From the NCBI GenBank assembly GCA_038150225.1, contig JAYQWG010000027.1, forward strand, positions 1 through 32,304: DNA of 32,304 bases. The letters are read 5' to 3'. A program made the translations under genes and the position numbers. The stretch comes from Lucifugimonas sp038150225. GTDB lineage: Bacteria; Chloroflexota; Dehalococcoidia; Lucifugimonadales; Lucifugimonadaceae. Each line of letters opens with the position of its first letter. Position 1 is the first letter of the stretch. Shown here in pieces: positions 1-6,821 of this stretch. A model generated the notes under the pieces. It saw only the letters and a list, made by a program, of their open reading frames with translations. It had not been told where the DNA came from and did no database searches.

Positions 1-1
1 A

Positions 2-78
2 TGGAGGCGACGGGCGGATTCGAACCGCCGAATAGAGGTTTTGCAGACCTCCGCCTTAGGCCGCTTGGCTACGTCGCC
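2..78 (-). tRNA. tRNA-Cys (GCA)
   Basis: Read on the minus strand this folds as a full cloverleaf. The seven-base acceptor stem GGCGACG (78-72) pairs with CGTCGCC (12-6), the T-arm has the GGTTCGAATCC core, and the anticodon loop carries GCA between short complementary arms. A 3' CCA is encoded at 4-2. It is the last of three tRNA genes on this strand (Trp, Leu, Cys), which may be co-transcribed. Confidence 0.95.
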
Positions 79-258
79 GCAAGGATCAGGTTCTGATCGC
101 GAAATCCGCTGTGTAGCGTCAGGGATGACGCTCAAGCCGCAACATGTAGATTTCCTTCGATTGATCTCGATTTGCCGAGAAGTCCTTCAATAAGGCTCTC
201 TGGCTCATTCGAGACAACAGTTCCGAAAATTCACCTTGCAAGCGGATTGCAAAATAGG

Positions 259-345
259 TGGTGCCGAGGGTGGGACTCGAACCCACACGTCCTTACGAAC
301 ACTACGCCCTCAACGTAGCCTGTCTACCAATTTCAGCACCCCGGC
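259..345 (-). tRNA. tRNA-Leu (GAG)
   Basis: This is a class II tRNA with a long variable arm, as expected for leucine. The acceptor stem GCCGGGG (345-339) pairs with CCTCGGC (269-263) with one G-U pair. The anticodon stem CTACG/CGTAG encloses a seven-base loop with GAG at positions 34-36. The T-arm has GGGTTCGAGTCCC. The 3' CCA is encoded at 261-259. Confidence 0.95.
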
Positions 346-386
346 ACGGGGCACAGCCAACAAAGGCTGTAACGATATTCATTTTT

Positions 387-464
387 TGGCAGGAGCGGAG
401 GGATTCGAACCCCCGACCCCTGGTTTTGGAGACCAGTGCTCTAGCCAGACTGAGCTACGCTCCT
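387..464 (-). tRNA. tRNA-Trp (CCA)
   Basis: Minus-strand cloverleaf: acceptor stem AGGAGCG (464-458) pairs with CGCTCCT (397-391), and the anticodon stem CTGGT/ACCAG encloses CTCCAAA, giving anticodon CCA. The T-arm contains GGTTCGAATCC. The discriminator is G and a 3' CCA is encoded at 389-387. It is the first tRNA of the leftward cluster, just beyond the end of the amt-glnK operon. Confidence 0.95.
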
Positions 465-482
465 GCGCTTTGCGGAATAACG

Positions 483-563
483 AAAAACGCTGGTCATCGC
501 CCGTCCGCAGCAGACAATCATAACCTGAGATTCTGCCGCTTCCAAACAACAACCAGCGTTTTT
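483..563. terminator. Long inverted repeat, possible bidirectional terminator
   Basis: A perfect 12-bp inverted repeat, AAAAACGCTGGT (483-494) and ACCAGCGTTTTT (552-563), encloses 57 bases that can themselves fold partly. On either strand the outer arm has the A-run, stem, T-run layout of an intrinsic terminator. It lies between the glnK stop (587) and tRNA-Trp (464), so it could end the amt-glnK transcript. The long loop is unusual for a terminator and no folding was computed. Confidence 0.4.
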
Positions 564-586
564 ATATTCAGTTTTTGCGAGTTGCC

Positions 587-940
587 CTAAAGCGCAGCGT
601 CGTCTCGCTCGCCAGTTCGAACTCGGATAACTTCGGCAACCGGGCTGACGAAGATTTTTCCGTCACCGATTTGACCTTCCTCACCAGACTTCGATGCAGC
701 GATTATCGCTTCAACTACAGCGTCCTTGAGTGAGTCGACCACAACAGTTGCGATGACACTCTTTGGAAGAGCAGCTCGTACTGCAGTTGTAGCACCACGA
801 CCGGTGAATACTTCAACGCCCTGCTGTGTGCCTTTACCGGTCACGTTCAGAACGTGGTAACCACCGCACCCAGCCTCGAGTAGCGCATCTACAACCGGGT
901 TTACCCGTTCTGGGCGTACCACAGCTTCAATTTTTACCAT
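587..940 (-). CDS. glnK: PII signal-transduction protein, T-loop lacking Tyr51
   Basis: This 117-residue protein belongs to the PII (GlnB/GlnK/NifI) family, whose trimers sense ATP/ADP and 2-oxoglutarate and control ammonium channels or other partners. The B- and C-loop signatures are intact: GDGKIFV near residue 93 and RTGERDDAAL at the C-terminus. The N-terminus (VRPERVNPVVDALLEAG) looks most like NifI1/GlnK proteins. The T-loop (about residues 36-57, GTQQGVEVFTGRGATT...LPK) has no tyrosine, so the classical uridylylation/adenylylation site is missing. By my hand alignment the loop is about two residues longer than E. coli GlnK. The start has a good Shine-Dalgarno, AGGAGG at about 951-957. 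It follows amt by 67 bp on the same strand, the usual amtB-glnK pairing. The symbol is by context. Confidence 0.92.
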   Translation of the reverse strand: MVKIEAVVRPERVNPVVDALLEAGCGGYHVLNVTGKGTQQGVEVFTGRGATTAVRAALPKSVIATVVVDSLKDAVVEAIIAASKSGEEGQIGDGKIFVSPVAEVIRVRTGERDDAAL

Positions 941-1007
941 GTCACGATTCTCCTCCTGCGTGACCGAAACTTTACCCGATCACGCAGATTGAATGTGCAA
1001 GAGTCGA

Positions 1008-2210
1008 CTAGTCGGCTCCGTCTCCAACATAGGCTCGTTCACCGTGGAGTGCGATGTCGAGACCAGTGTCTTCGTCCACTTCTTCAGCCCGGAGACCCAG
1101 ACCAGGTACAACGTCGAGCACTTTCAGGATGATGAAAGTTGCGACGAGTGAGTAAGCCATTGTTGCGAGAACTGCGATTACGTTGTCGACGAGTAGCTCA
1201 GCGTCACCGTCTACAAGACCAATTCCACCGACAGCGAAAATACCGGTTGCGATTGCACCCCAGATACCACCGATTCCGTGAACGGCGAACACTTCAAGAG
1301 CATCGTCAAATCCGAACATGTGTCGCATTCGAACAGCGTAGAAGGTAAGTACTCCGGCGCCAAGACCGACTCCGATTGCTCCCATGGGACCAACGAAACC
1401 GGCAGCCGGTGTAATAGCAACGAGACCAGCAACTGCACCGGTGGCTGCACCAACACCGCTCATTTTGCCAGTGTGAATGTTGCCAAGGATCGCCCAAACA
1501 ACCATTGCTGTTGCAGCGGCAGTGTTGGTCACCAGGAAGGCGCTAACTGCAAGTCCGTCTGCAGCAAGGCCAGAACCGGCGTTGAAACCGAACCAACCGA
1601 ACCACAGGATTCCAGCACCAAGAATTACGAACGGAACGTTGTGCGGCTCAACACCACGATCAACGCCACGTCGCTTTCCAACGAGGTAGGCAGCAACAAT
1701 TGCAGCAACACCAGCGTTGATGTGAACGACGGTACCACCAGCGAAGTCAAGAGCTCCAAGCTCAAGGATCCAACCGTCACCAGCCCATACCCAGTGAGCG
1801 ACCGGGGCATAAACCAGGGTGATCCACAATACGAGGAACACAAGGTAAGTCGAGAACTTGAATCGTTCTGCGAAGGCACCAGTAATAAGCGCCGGGGTGA
1901 TGATGGCGAACATCATCTGGAAAATAGCGAACAGCATTGGTGGAATGCCGTCTTGACTCTCAGTGCTGACGTCCTTGAAGCCAAGGAAGTCAAAGTTGCC
2001 GATGAACGCACCACCTTCACCGAAAGCGAGACTGTAGCCCCAGAGGACCCAGATAACACTAACGACACCCATCGACACAAAGCTGTACATTACCGTGCTC
2101 ACAACGTTCTTACCGCGCACAAGTCCGCCGTAGAAGAACGCCAGCCCGGGAGTCATGAACAGCACAAGCGCGGACGCAACGAGCATCCATGCAATTGATC
2201 CGGTATCCAT
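1008..2210 (-). CDS. amt: Ammonium transporter (Amt/MEP/Rh family)
   Basis: This inner-membrane channel moves ammonium/ammonia as a trimer. From the chosen ATG it is 400 residues with about eleven hydrophobic helices. It starts with the typical FFYGGLVRGKN segment (26-35). The two pore histidines of the family are present, H163 in GGTVVHINAG and H311 in FAVHGIGGIWG, with the DDALEVF stretch just before the second. No fused C-terminal domain is seen; the short acidic tail is where GlnK usually docks. An upstream TTG at 2228 would add six residues, but the ATG at 2210 has a better-placed GGGAG (about 2216-2220). It is the first gene of the operon with the PII gene, and a GlnR-like repeat array lies about 60 bp upstream of the start. 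Confidence 0.95.
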   Translation of the reverse strand: MDTGSIAWMLVASALVLFMTPGLAFFYGGLVRGKNVVSTVMYSFVSMGVVSVIWVLWGYSLAFGEGGAFIGNFDFLGFKDVSTESQDGIPPMLFAIFQMMFAIITPALITGAFAERFKFSTYLVFLVLWITLVYAPVAHWVWAGDGWILELGALDFAGGTVVHINAGVAAIVAAYLVGKRRGVDRGVEPHNVPFVILGAGILWFGWFGFNAGSGLAADGLAVSAFLVTNTAAATAMVVWAILGNIHTGKMSGVGAATGAVAGLVAITPAAGFVGPMGAIGVGLGAGVLTFYAVRMRHMFGFDDALEVFAVHGIGGIWGAIATGIFAVGGIGLVDGDAELLVDNVIAVLATMAYSLVATFIILKVLDVVPGLGLRAEEVDEDTGLDIALHGERAYVGDGAD

Positions 2211-2268
2211 AAAATCTCTCCCAATCAACCTAATTTCGTAAGGTCGAATTGAAAGTTATGAGGCACTT

Positions 2269-2306
2269 GTTACATAAATGTTGCGGTGGTGTGACGTGCC
2301 AGTTAC
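2269..2306. promoter_or_regulatory. Four-fold GTNAC array at 11-bp period (GlnR-like box)
   Basis: On the plus strand four pentamers occur with exactly six bases between each: GTTAC (2269-2273), GTTGC (2280-2284), GTGAC (2291-2295) and GTTAC (2302-2306). Read toward amt on the minus strand they are GTAAC, GTCAC, GCAAC and GTAAC. This is the architecture of the actinobacterial GlnR operator (GTNAC-N6-GNAAC repeated twice), a nitrogen-limitation activator site commonly found at amtB. The array lies between divergent amt and the amidohydrolase gene, ending about 59 bp before the amt ATG. The architecture is seen directly; the identity of the binding protein is inferred. Confidence 0.6.
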
Positions 2307-2361
2307 ACCTCGCCGTATTCGCCAATTCGACTTCAAAGTTCTCAACTAAAAGAGGAAATCA

Positions 2362-3216
2362 TTGATCATCGATTCCCATTGCCACGCGTGGTCTCACTGG
2401 CCATACATACCCGGTGTACCCGACCCTGAATCTCACGGGGCAGTCGAGCAGCTGATTCATCAAATGGATGAAAACGGCGTTGATAAAGCGACGATTGTTT
2501 GTGCCCAGATATTTCAGAATTCTGACAACAACGACTATGTAGCGAGTGCGCTAAAACGTTACCCGGACCGTCTTGAACAGTTTGCTGACGTGGACTCCAT
2601 GTGGTCAGATTCGTATCACACTCCTGGAGCCGCAAAGCGCCTTGAAGAAGCTGCCAGTAAATGGCCCATGAAGGCTTTCACGCATTACGTCGCGAAAGAA
2701 GACGACGGCTCGTGGTTTAACTCACAGGAAGGTATCGACTTCTTTAACGTGGCTGAAGAAATCGGTCTTATCGCGAGCATGGCGATCGCTCCACACCATC
2801 AACCGGCAATCAGGCAAGTTGCTGAACGACATCCTGACCTGAACATTCTTTGTCACCACATGTCGGGGCTTCGCGCTCACGGAGATGACGCTCGATCGAA
2901 CGTTGCCGAAGTGATCGAATCCAGCAAGCTTCCGAATATTTACTTGAAACTTTCGGGTTTCCACTACCTCACCGACACAACCTGGAACTTCCCTTACGAG
3001 GACACTCACTGGGTTTACAAGGAGTGTTACCAGGCTTTCGGCACGAACATGTGCTGGGGATCGGATTTTCCAGTGGTAAAGAAATCGATGACCCACAGGC
3101 AATCTCTTGAAGCGTTTCGCACCCACTGCGATTTCGTATCTAACGAAGATCGTGAGCAAATCTTGGGCGGAACTTTGGAGAATCTGCTGTCGAGAACACG
3201 ATCAGCTGCCCGTTAG
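2362..3216 (+). CDS. Amidohydrolase-2 family TIM-barrel metal-dependent hydrolase
   Basis: This 284-residue protein matches the Amidohydro_2 family (COG3618-type hydrolases, lactonases and decarboxylases). It has the N-terminal metal-binding HxH motif in DSHCHAW (residues 4-10), a central LCHHMSGL histidine pair, and GSDFPV near the C-terminus supplying the conserved aspartate. The substrate cannot be told. The start is TTG at 2362, supported by AGAGG at 2351-2355. The coding end lies inside a 55-bp segment repeated on the far side of the 100-N gap, but the gene itself is complete, with its stop at 3214-3216. It diverges from amt and shares the intergenic region holding the GlnR-like array, so nitrogen control is possible. 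Confidence 0.85.
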   Translation: MIIDSHCHAWSHWPYIPGVPDPESHGAVEQLIHQMDENGVDKATIVCAQIFQNSDNNDYVASALKRYPDRLEQFADVDSMWSDSYHTPGAAKRLEEAASKWPMKAFTHYVAKEDDGSWFNSQEGIDFFNVAEEIGLIASMAIAPHHQPAIRQVAERHPDLNILCHHMSGLRAHGDDARSNVAEVIESSKLPNIYLKLSGFHYLTDTTWNFPYEDTHWVYKECYQAFGTNMCWGSDFPVVKKSMTHRQSLEAFRTHCDFVSNEDREQILGGTLENLLSRTRSAAR

Positions 3217-3226
3217 GCGAACGGTC
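3172..3226. repeat. 55-bp contig-end overlap, left copy
   Basis: These 55 bases, covering the end of the amidohydrolase gene and ten bases beyond its stop, are repeated exactly at 3327-3381 on the other side of 100 Ns. An exact duplication touching a round-number gap on both sides is best read as two overlapping contig ends, not a biological repeat. Confidence 0.9.
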
Positions 3227-3326
3227 NNNNNNNNNNNNNNNNNNNNNNNNNNNNNNNNNNNNNNNNNNNNNNNNNNNNNNNNNNNNNNNNNNNNNNNNNN
3301 NNNNNNNNNNNNNNNNNNNNNNNNNN
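3227..3326. other. Assembly gap (100 N), probably artificial
   Basis: Exactly 100 undetermined bases, the usual placeholder for a gap of unknown size. Identical 55-bp flanks indicate the contigs overlap, so the true distance between the amidohydrolase stop and the stop of the peptidase-like gene is probably only about 10 bp. Confidence 0.9.
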
Positions 3327-3381
3327 ACTTTGGAGAATCTGCTGTCGAGAACACGATCAGCTGCCCGTTAGGCGAACGGTC
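3327..3381. repeat. 55-bp contig-end overlap, right copy
   Basis: Exact copy of 3172-3226. It contains the tail of the amidohydrolase reading frame with no complete gene. Its last base is also the last base of the stop codon of the convergent peptidase-like gene. Confidence 0.9.
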
Positions 3382-4850
3382 TACTGAGACCTGCGCATTC
3401 GCATACCGCTAATCAAGCCCAAAGCTCCGAGAGCCCATCCGATTGTGGCGACATCGAAGGAGCCGCTGACTGGTGCAGAACAAGTTCCCGAAGACGGTTC
3501 ATGTTCATTCGTTTCCGACTCGCCCTGTTCAAAAGAACCAGTTTCTTCATGATAAGCAACTTCGGTCTCAGCAGGGGCAACCACCAATGGTTCAGCAGTT
3601 GGAGTCTCAGACGAGCTACTACCGCCAGAAGTAGGCGGAGCCGTCAACAGTTGATAAGCAGGCGTTGGTTCCGGCTGTGGGGTCGGAGTTGGACCAGGAG
3701 TAGGTTCAACATACGGATCGGCACCGATGTACTCACGCCACTGGTTTTCAAGATCGTCGATACCGAACCCATAAACAGTCTGTAGAGCGCCATCAATGCC
3801 GACACCGCCACCGAGAACGGCCAGCAGTTGCCGCATTTTCTCATTCCCGAACTCTTCGAGCATGTACTCGACAGCGCTTCTACCTTGTCCGTAAGCAACA
3901 AGGGTCAGGTTAGGGTCTCCAGGGAATGAACGCAGGTTCTTGAGAGGGGTCAGACGATCAGTGCCCTCGGCCCACTCGAGAAATCGTTCGTACGTCACGG
4001 TTTGATCGAGGTTTCCGTATTCGGCTAGACCTTCGTTTAGCCAGAGCGGAACGTTACCCGCGCCTCCCGATGCCCTCGCAACGAGGATGTGAGTCATTTC
4101 GTGGGTTGCGGTTCCGATGTCTGACCTGCCTGCGAGTACCAGGACCAGGCTTTCTGACTCGAAAGCTTGCCCTTCCGTCACGAGCTCTCGACTACTAGCC
4201 AGACTCCGGCGCGCAACCGCTCCTATCATTTCAGCGTTGTTGTTATAAAGCGTCATGGTGATCGGCTTTGTAATGTCGGCACCGGTCACATCTGCCATCA
4301 GGTGGAGAGATTCGACCGCAGCTTCGGCAAGACGCTCAGCACGCGTTCGAAGCGGTCCGTGGTACAGGATTGTGACGGTTTCCAACGTCACTTCTTCCCA
4401 CTCGTACCTGGCGTCATCAAAGCGGAATGTCTCTGGGTCGGTCACATGCGTGTAACCGGTCTCGTCGGTTATCTCGAAGAAAAAAGTGATCGTGGTTCCC
4501 GGAGGGATGTATCGGTCTCGACTGTTTGTCCGGTGGTAGAACTCACCATTGGTCAGAGCTTCGCTAACGTACTCAAGCTCAAGATAGGAATAGGTGTTAG
4601 TTCCCCGATCACCGACCGTAAAAACCACCCGCACATCGTCGATCCGTACATCCGATTCGACGTCTAAGAAGAACGTCATCCCTTCAGGAAACTGCGACTC
4701 AGCTCCAGAACGAACAATCGTGATTTCCGCTGGATCTTGAGCGCTTACGTTCTGCGTTGAGAGTATAAAAACCCCGAACGCTGTAACGATTATGATCAAG
4801 GCGAGTCGCAATAGATGGACGCGTGAATTGTTTTGGAGTTCTGGCTGCAT
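3381..4850 (-). CDS. Secreted, membrane-anchored peptidase MA-like metalloprotein
   Basis: This 489-residue protein has a signal peptide (hydrophobic residues about 13-32, likely cleavage after VSA at 36). A beta-rich region follows, then a zinc-peptidase-like domain with HEMTH at 250-254 and the downstream glutamate in WLNEGLAEY (E273), the gluzincin layout seen in Peptidase_MA-like families. After about residue 385 comes a Pro/Thr/Glu-rich linker, then a C-terminal hydrophobic helix followed by RMRRSQ, which would anchor it with the domain outside the cell. No clear Shine-Dalgarno precedes the ATG at 4850. It lies 64 bp after the inositol-lipid genes on the same strand, so it may be co-transcribed. 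The substrate is unknown. Confidence 0.8.
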   Translation of the reverse strand: MQPELQNNSRVHLLRLALIIIVTAFGVFILSTQNVSAQDPAEITIVRSGAESQFPEGMTFFLDVESDVRIDDVRVVFTVGDRGTNTYSYLELEYVSEALTNGEFYHRTNSRDRYIPPGTTITFFFEITDETGYTHVTDPETFRFDDARYEWEEVTLETVTILYHGPLRTRAERLAEAAVESLHLMADVTGADITKPITMTLYNNNAEMIGAVARRSLASSRELVTEGQAFESESLVLVLAGRSDIGTATHEMTHILVARASGGAGNVPLWLNEGLAEYGNLDQTVTYERFLEWAEGTDRLTPLKNLRSFPGDPNLTLVAYGQGRSAVEYMLEEFGNEKMRQLLAVLGGGVGIDGALQTVYGFGIDDLENQWREYIGADPYVEPTPGPTPTPQPEPTPAYQLLTAPPTSGGSSSSETPTAEPLVVAPAETEVAYHEETGSFEQGESETNEHEPSSGTCSAPVSGSFDVATIGWALGALGLISGMRMRRSQ

Positions 4851-4914
4851 GCTGTGGCTTTAGTTTGTCAAAAGCTATTACGAACGCACAGACTCGATAG
4901 ATGCAACTTGCCGG

Positions 4915-5523
4915 TTAGTCGGAGTCACCGATAGCTTTCCACGCCTCTATGTAACGCCAAAGGGCACTCAATGGTGTGCCCACGCCAAGGATCCAAAGTA
5001 CTGCCATTGGGTAACCGAGTATTAGTCCGATCACGGTTATGACCACTCGTTCAGGGCGAGTAAGGAATCCGGCAGTTCCTTTTGCACCGAGTCCTTCCGC
5101 ACGGGCTCGGACGTAGCTGACCAATATCGAGCCTCCGCTTGCCAGGAATGCCAGCGTGACACCGAGCGTCGAATCTTCGATCTGGTTGGCATAGTAAACA
5201 CCGAGTCCCGCTAGAACCGCGAGCTCTGAAACCCTATCGAAGACTGAGTCGGTTAGCGCCCCCCTCTTGCTCACGCTGTTCGTTGATCGAGCGATGCCGC
5301 CATCGAGCATGTCGAACGTCGCACCGACGAGCACCAGGATTCCTCCGAGTACGAAGTCTCCCGTGTAAACAAAGTATCCGGCTATTACGGCGATCACCAT
5401 CCCGATGATTGTTGCCATGGTCGGATTGACCTTCAATGCAACGAGAAGTGCTACTGCTGGTCGCTCAAACCAGTTGGAAACCGCGCCTCTGAGTGCGTAG
5501 CGAGCCGTTTGTAAATCAGGCAA
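4915..5523 (-). CDS. pgsA: CDP-alcohol phosphatidyltransferase, probable phosphatidylinositol-phosphate synthase
   Basis: This integral membrane enzyme (202 residues, about six helices) carries the complete family signature D71-x2-D74-G-x2-A-R79-x8-G88-x3-D92-x3-D96. It also has SYVRARAEGLG and GFLTRPERVVI, closely matching the SYIKARAE and FIERPER segments of actinobacterial phosphatidylinositol-phosphate synthases. The expected reaction joins CDP-diacylglycerol and inositol-1-phosphate, releasing CMP. Start TTG at 5523 lies five bases after the stop of the PimA-like gene and uses ribosome-binding sequence inside that gene's end. The neighbouring inositol-phosphate synthase and PimA-like gene favour inositol phosphate over glycerol phosphate as the acceptor. 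Confidence 0.85.
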   Translation of the reverse strand: MPDLQTARYALRGAVSNWFERPAVALLVALKVNPTMATIIGMVIAVIAGYFVYTGDFVLGGILVLVGATFDMLDGGIARSTNSVSKRGALTDSVFDRVSELAVLAGLGVYYANQIEDSTLGVTLAFLASGGSILVSYVRARAEGLGAKGTAGFLTRPERVVITVIGLILGYPMAVLWILGVGTPLSALWRYIEAWKAIGDSD

Positions 5524-5528
5524 TCGGG

Positions 5529-6686
5529 CTACCTGCCCTGATATTTCGCTGGTGGTACTGGGCGGGCCTGCAGTACTTCTTCGTAAAACGAAAGCACTTC
5601 ATCCGCGACTTTCGACCAGCGGTATTTCTGAACAGACGATCTACCGTTCACTGCCAGTTGTGTGCGTAGTCCGGGATCCTTGATGAGGTTACGAATCGCA
5701 TCAGCAAATGCTGCCTCATCTTTTGGCTCAACCATCAAACCTTCTCGACCGTCCGTCATTACAGACTGGAACCCGGGGATACGGGACGCAATCACGGGAG
5801 TTCCTGCGGCCATGGACTCGATGATTATGAAACCGAAACTTTCTTTACCTGTGTTTGGTGCAATAAAGGCATCAGCGTGCTGGTAGTAGGCAGGCAAATC
5901 AGCTTCACTAACTGGACCAGTGAAGATCACATCGTTAAGAGCACGTTCGCCCATGATTCGGTACGACTCGCGATCGGGAATTCCGCTACCCACGACTACA
6001 AGACGAAGATTCGGGTACTCCCACTTCAGAAGTGAGTACGCACCAAGAGCGTAGCGCAAACCTTTCCGCGGCTCATTCATACGCCCCACGAACACAAGGT
6101 TGAATGCATCTTCCTTCATGATCGATGGACGCGGGACCGGATTCGAAAAGTAATCAACATCGAGACCGTTTGGTATCACCCGGTAATCACCATCAAAGTA
6201 GCGGTGCGCGAAATCCTTCGCTGGCTCGGAGACGGCGATGCGACCGTTCAGTCGGATAGCCCCACGGTTCAAAACTTTTTTCCAGAACATGTAACCCCGG
6301 CCGCGCCCCTCGTTGTAGGCGTGAAAAGTCCCGATGGTTGGGGACGGAGAAAATCTTGAAGCCGTGAGTGCAAACATTGGCATCAGCGGCTCATGAATAT
6401 GAACCACATCGAATTGCTCTTCTTCGAGGAGGGATTTGAGTCGCCACTCATGCCACACGGAAACAGAAATTCGGGCAATTGACCCGGCCGTTGGAACTGG
6501 TACCGACCTCCCGAACGTTCGGAAATCGACACCTTCGATATCTACTGCAGACTCGCCGTTTGAGCTGGGAGCCAGAATCGAAACTTCATGTCCACGTGAC
6601 TGAAGTTCATGGCTCAGCGATGCCATGTGACGTTGAACACCACCTGGATGAGCAAAGTCATACGGAGATACTTGAGCTATTCGCAC
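5529..6686 (-). CDS. pimA: GT4 glycosyltransferase, PimA-like phosphatidylinositol mannosyltransferase
   Basis: This GT-B enzyme of family GT4 (385 residues) would transfer mannose from GDP-mannose to phosphatidyl-myo-inositol on the cytoplasmic face. It starts like PimA with a Pro-Tyr followed by GGVQRH (15-20). The nucleotide-sugar site is conserved: R202 and K208 in GRMNEPRKG, and APNTGKESFG with E282 and E290 of the EX7E motif, aligning with R196, K202, E274 and E282 of mycobacterial PimA. GTG start at 6686 with GGAGG upstream. It is immediately upstream of the CDP-alcohol phosphatidyltransferase and 135 bp after ino1. The mycobacterial acyltransferase gene (patA) is absent between them. 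Another sugar donor or acceptor remains possible. Confidence 0.82.
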   Translation of the reverse strand: MRIAQVSPYDFAHPGGVQRHMASLSHELQSRGHEVSILAPSSNGESAVDIEGVDFRTFGRSVPVPTAGSIARISVSVWHEWRLKSLLEEEQFDVVHIHEPLMPMFALTASRFSPSPTIGTFHAYNEGRGRGYMFWKKVLNRGAIRLNGRIAVSEPAKDFAHRYFDGDYRVIPNGLDVDYFSNPVPRPSIMKEDAFNLVFVGRMNEPRKGLRYALGAYSLLKWEYPNLRLVVVGSGIPDRESYRIMGERALNDVIFTGPVSEADLPAYYQHADAFIAPNTGKESFGFIIIESMAAGTPVIASRIPGFQSVMTDGREGLMVEPKDEAAFADAIRNLIKDPGLRTQLAVNGRSSVQKYRWSKVADEVLSFYEEVLQARPVPPAKYQGR

Positions 6687-6821
6687 CTAGAACCTCCGCA
6701 GTTAAAACTTTTAAACAAATTGCCCGAATCTGGCAATGATTGCGTAATCATATTGGTTTACCAGATACGGGCAACAGGAGCATTCAGCCCCTGAATTGGG
6801 AATTACTCTCGCAGAGCTTTC

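Noticed and set aside
236..590. Open frames across 236-590 on the plus strand
   Set aside because: They run through the antisense of tRNA-Leu and tRNA-Trp and show the usual translated-tRNA pattern (GGTRTHTS, RRDSNPRP), not a protein.
1278..2198. 306-codon plus-strand frame opposite amt
   Set aside because: It is a shadow of amt codon usage, rich in Asn, Ser and Thr with no domain-like sequence, while the minus strand encodes a clear ammonium channel.
3172..3381. Direct repeats as insertion-sequence target duplications
   Set aside because: 55 bp is too long, and both repeats in the window abut 100-N gaps with the same length, which fits contig overlap.
3107..3412. Frame reading through the 100-N gap
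   Set aside because: Half of it is undetermined bases and it contains the duplicated contig end; it overlaps the amidohydrolase in another frame.
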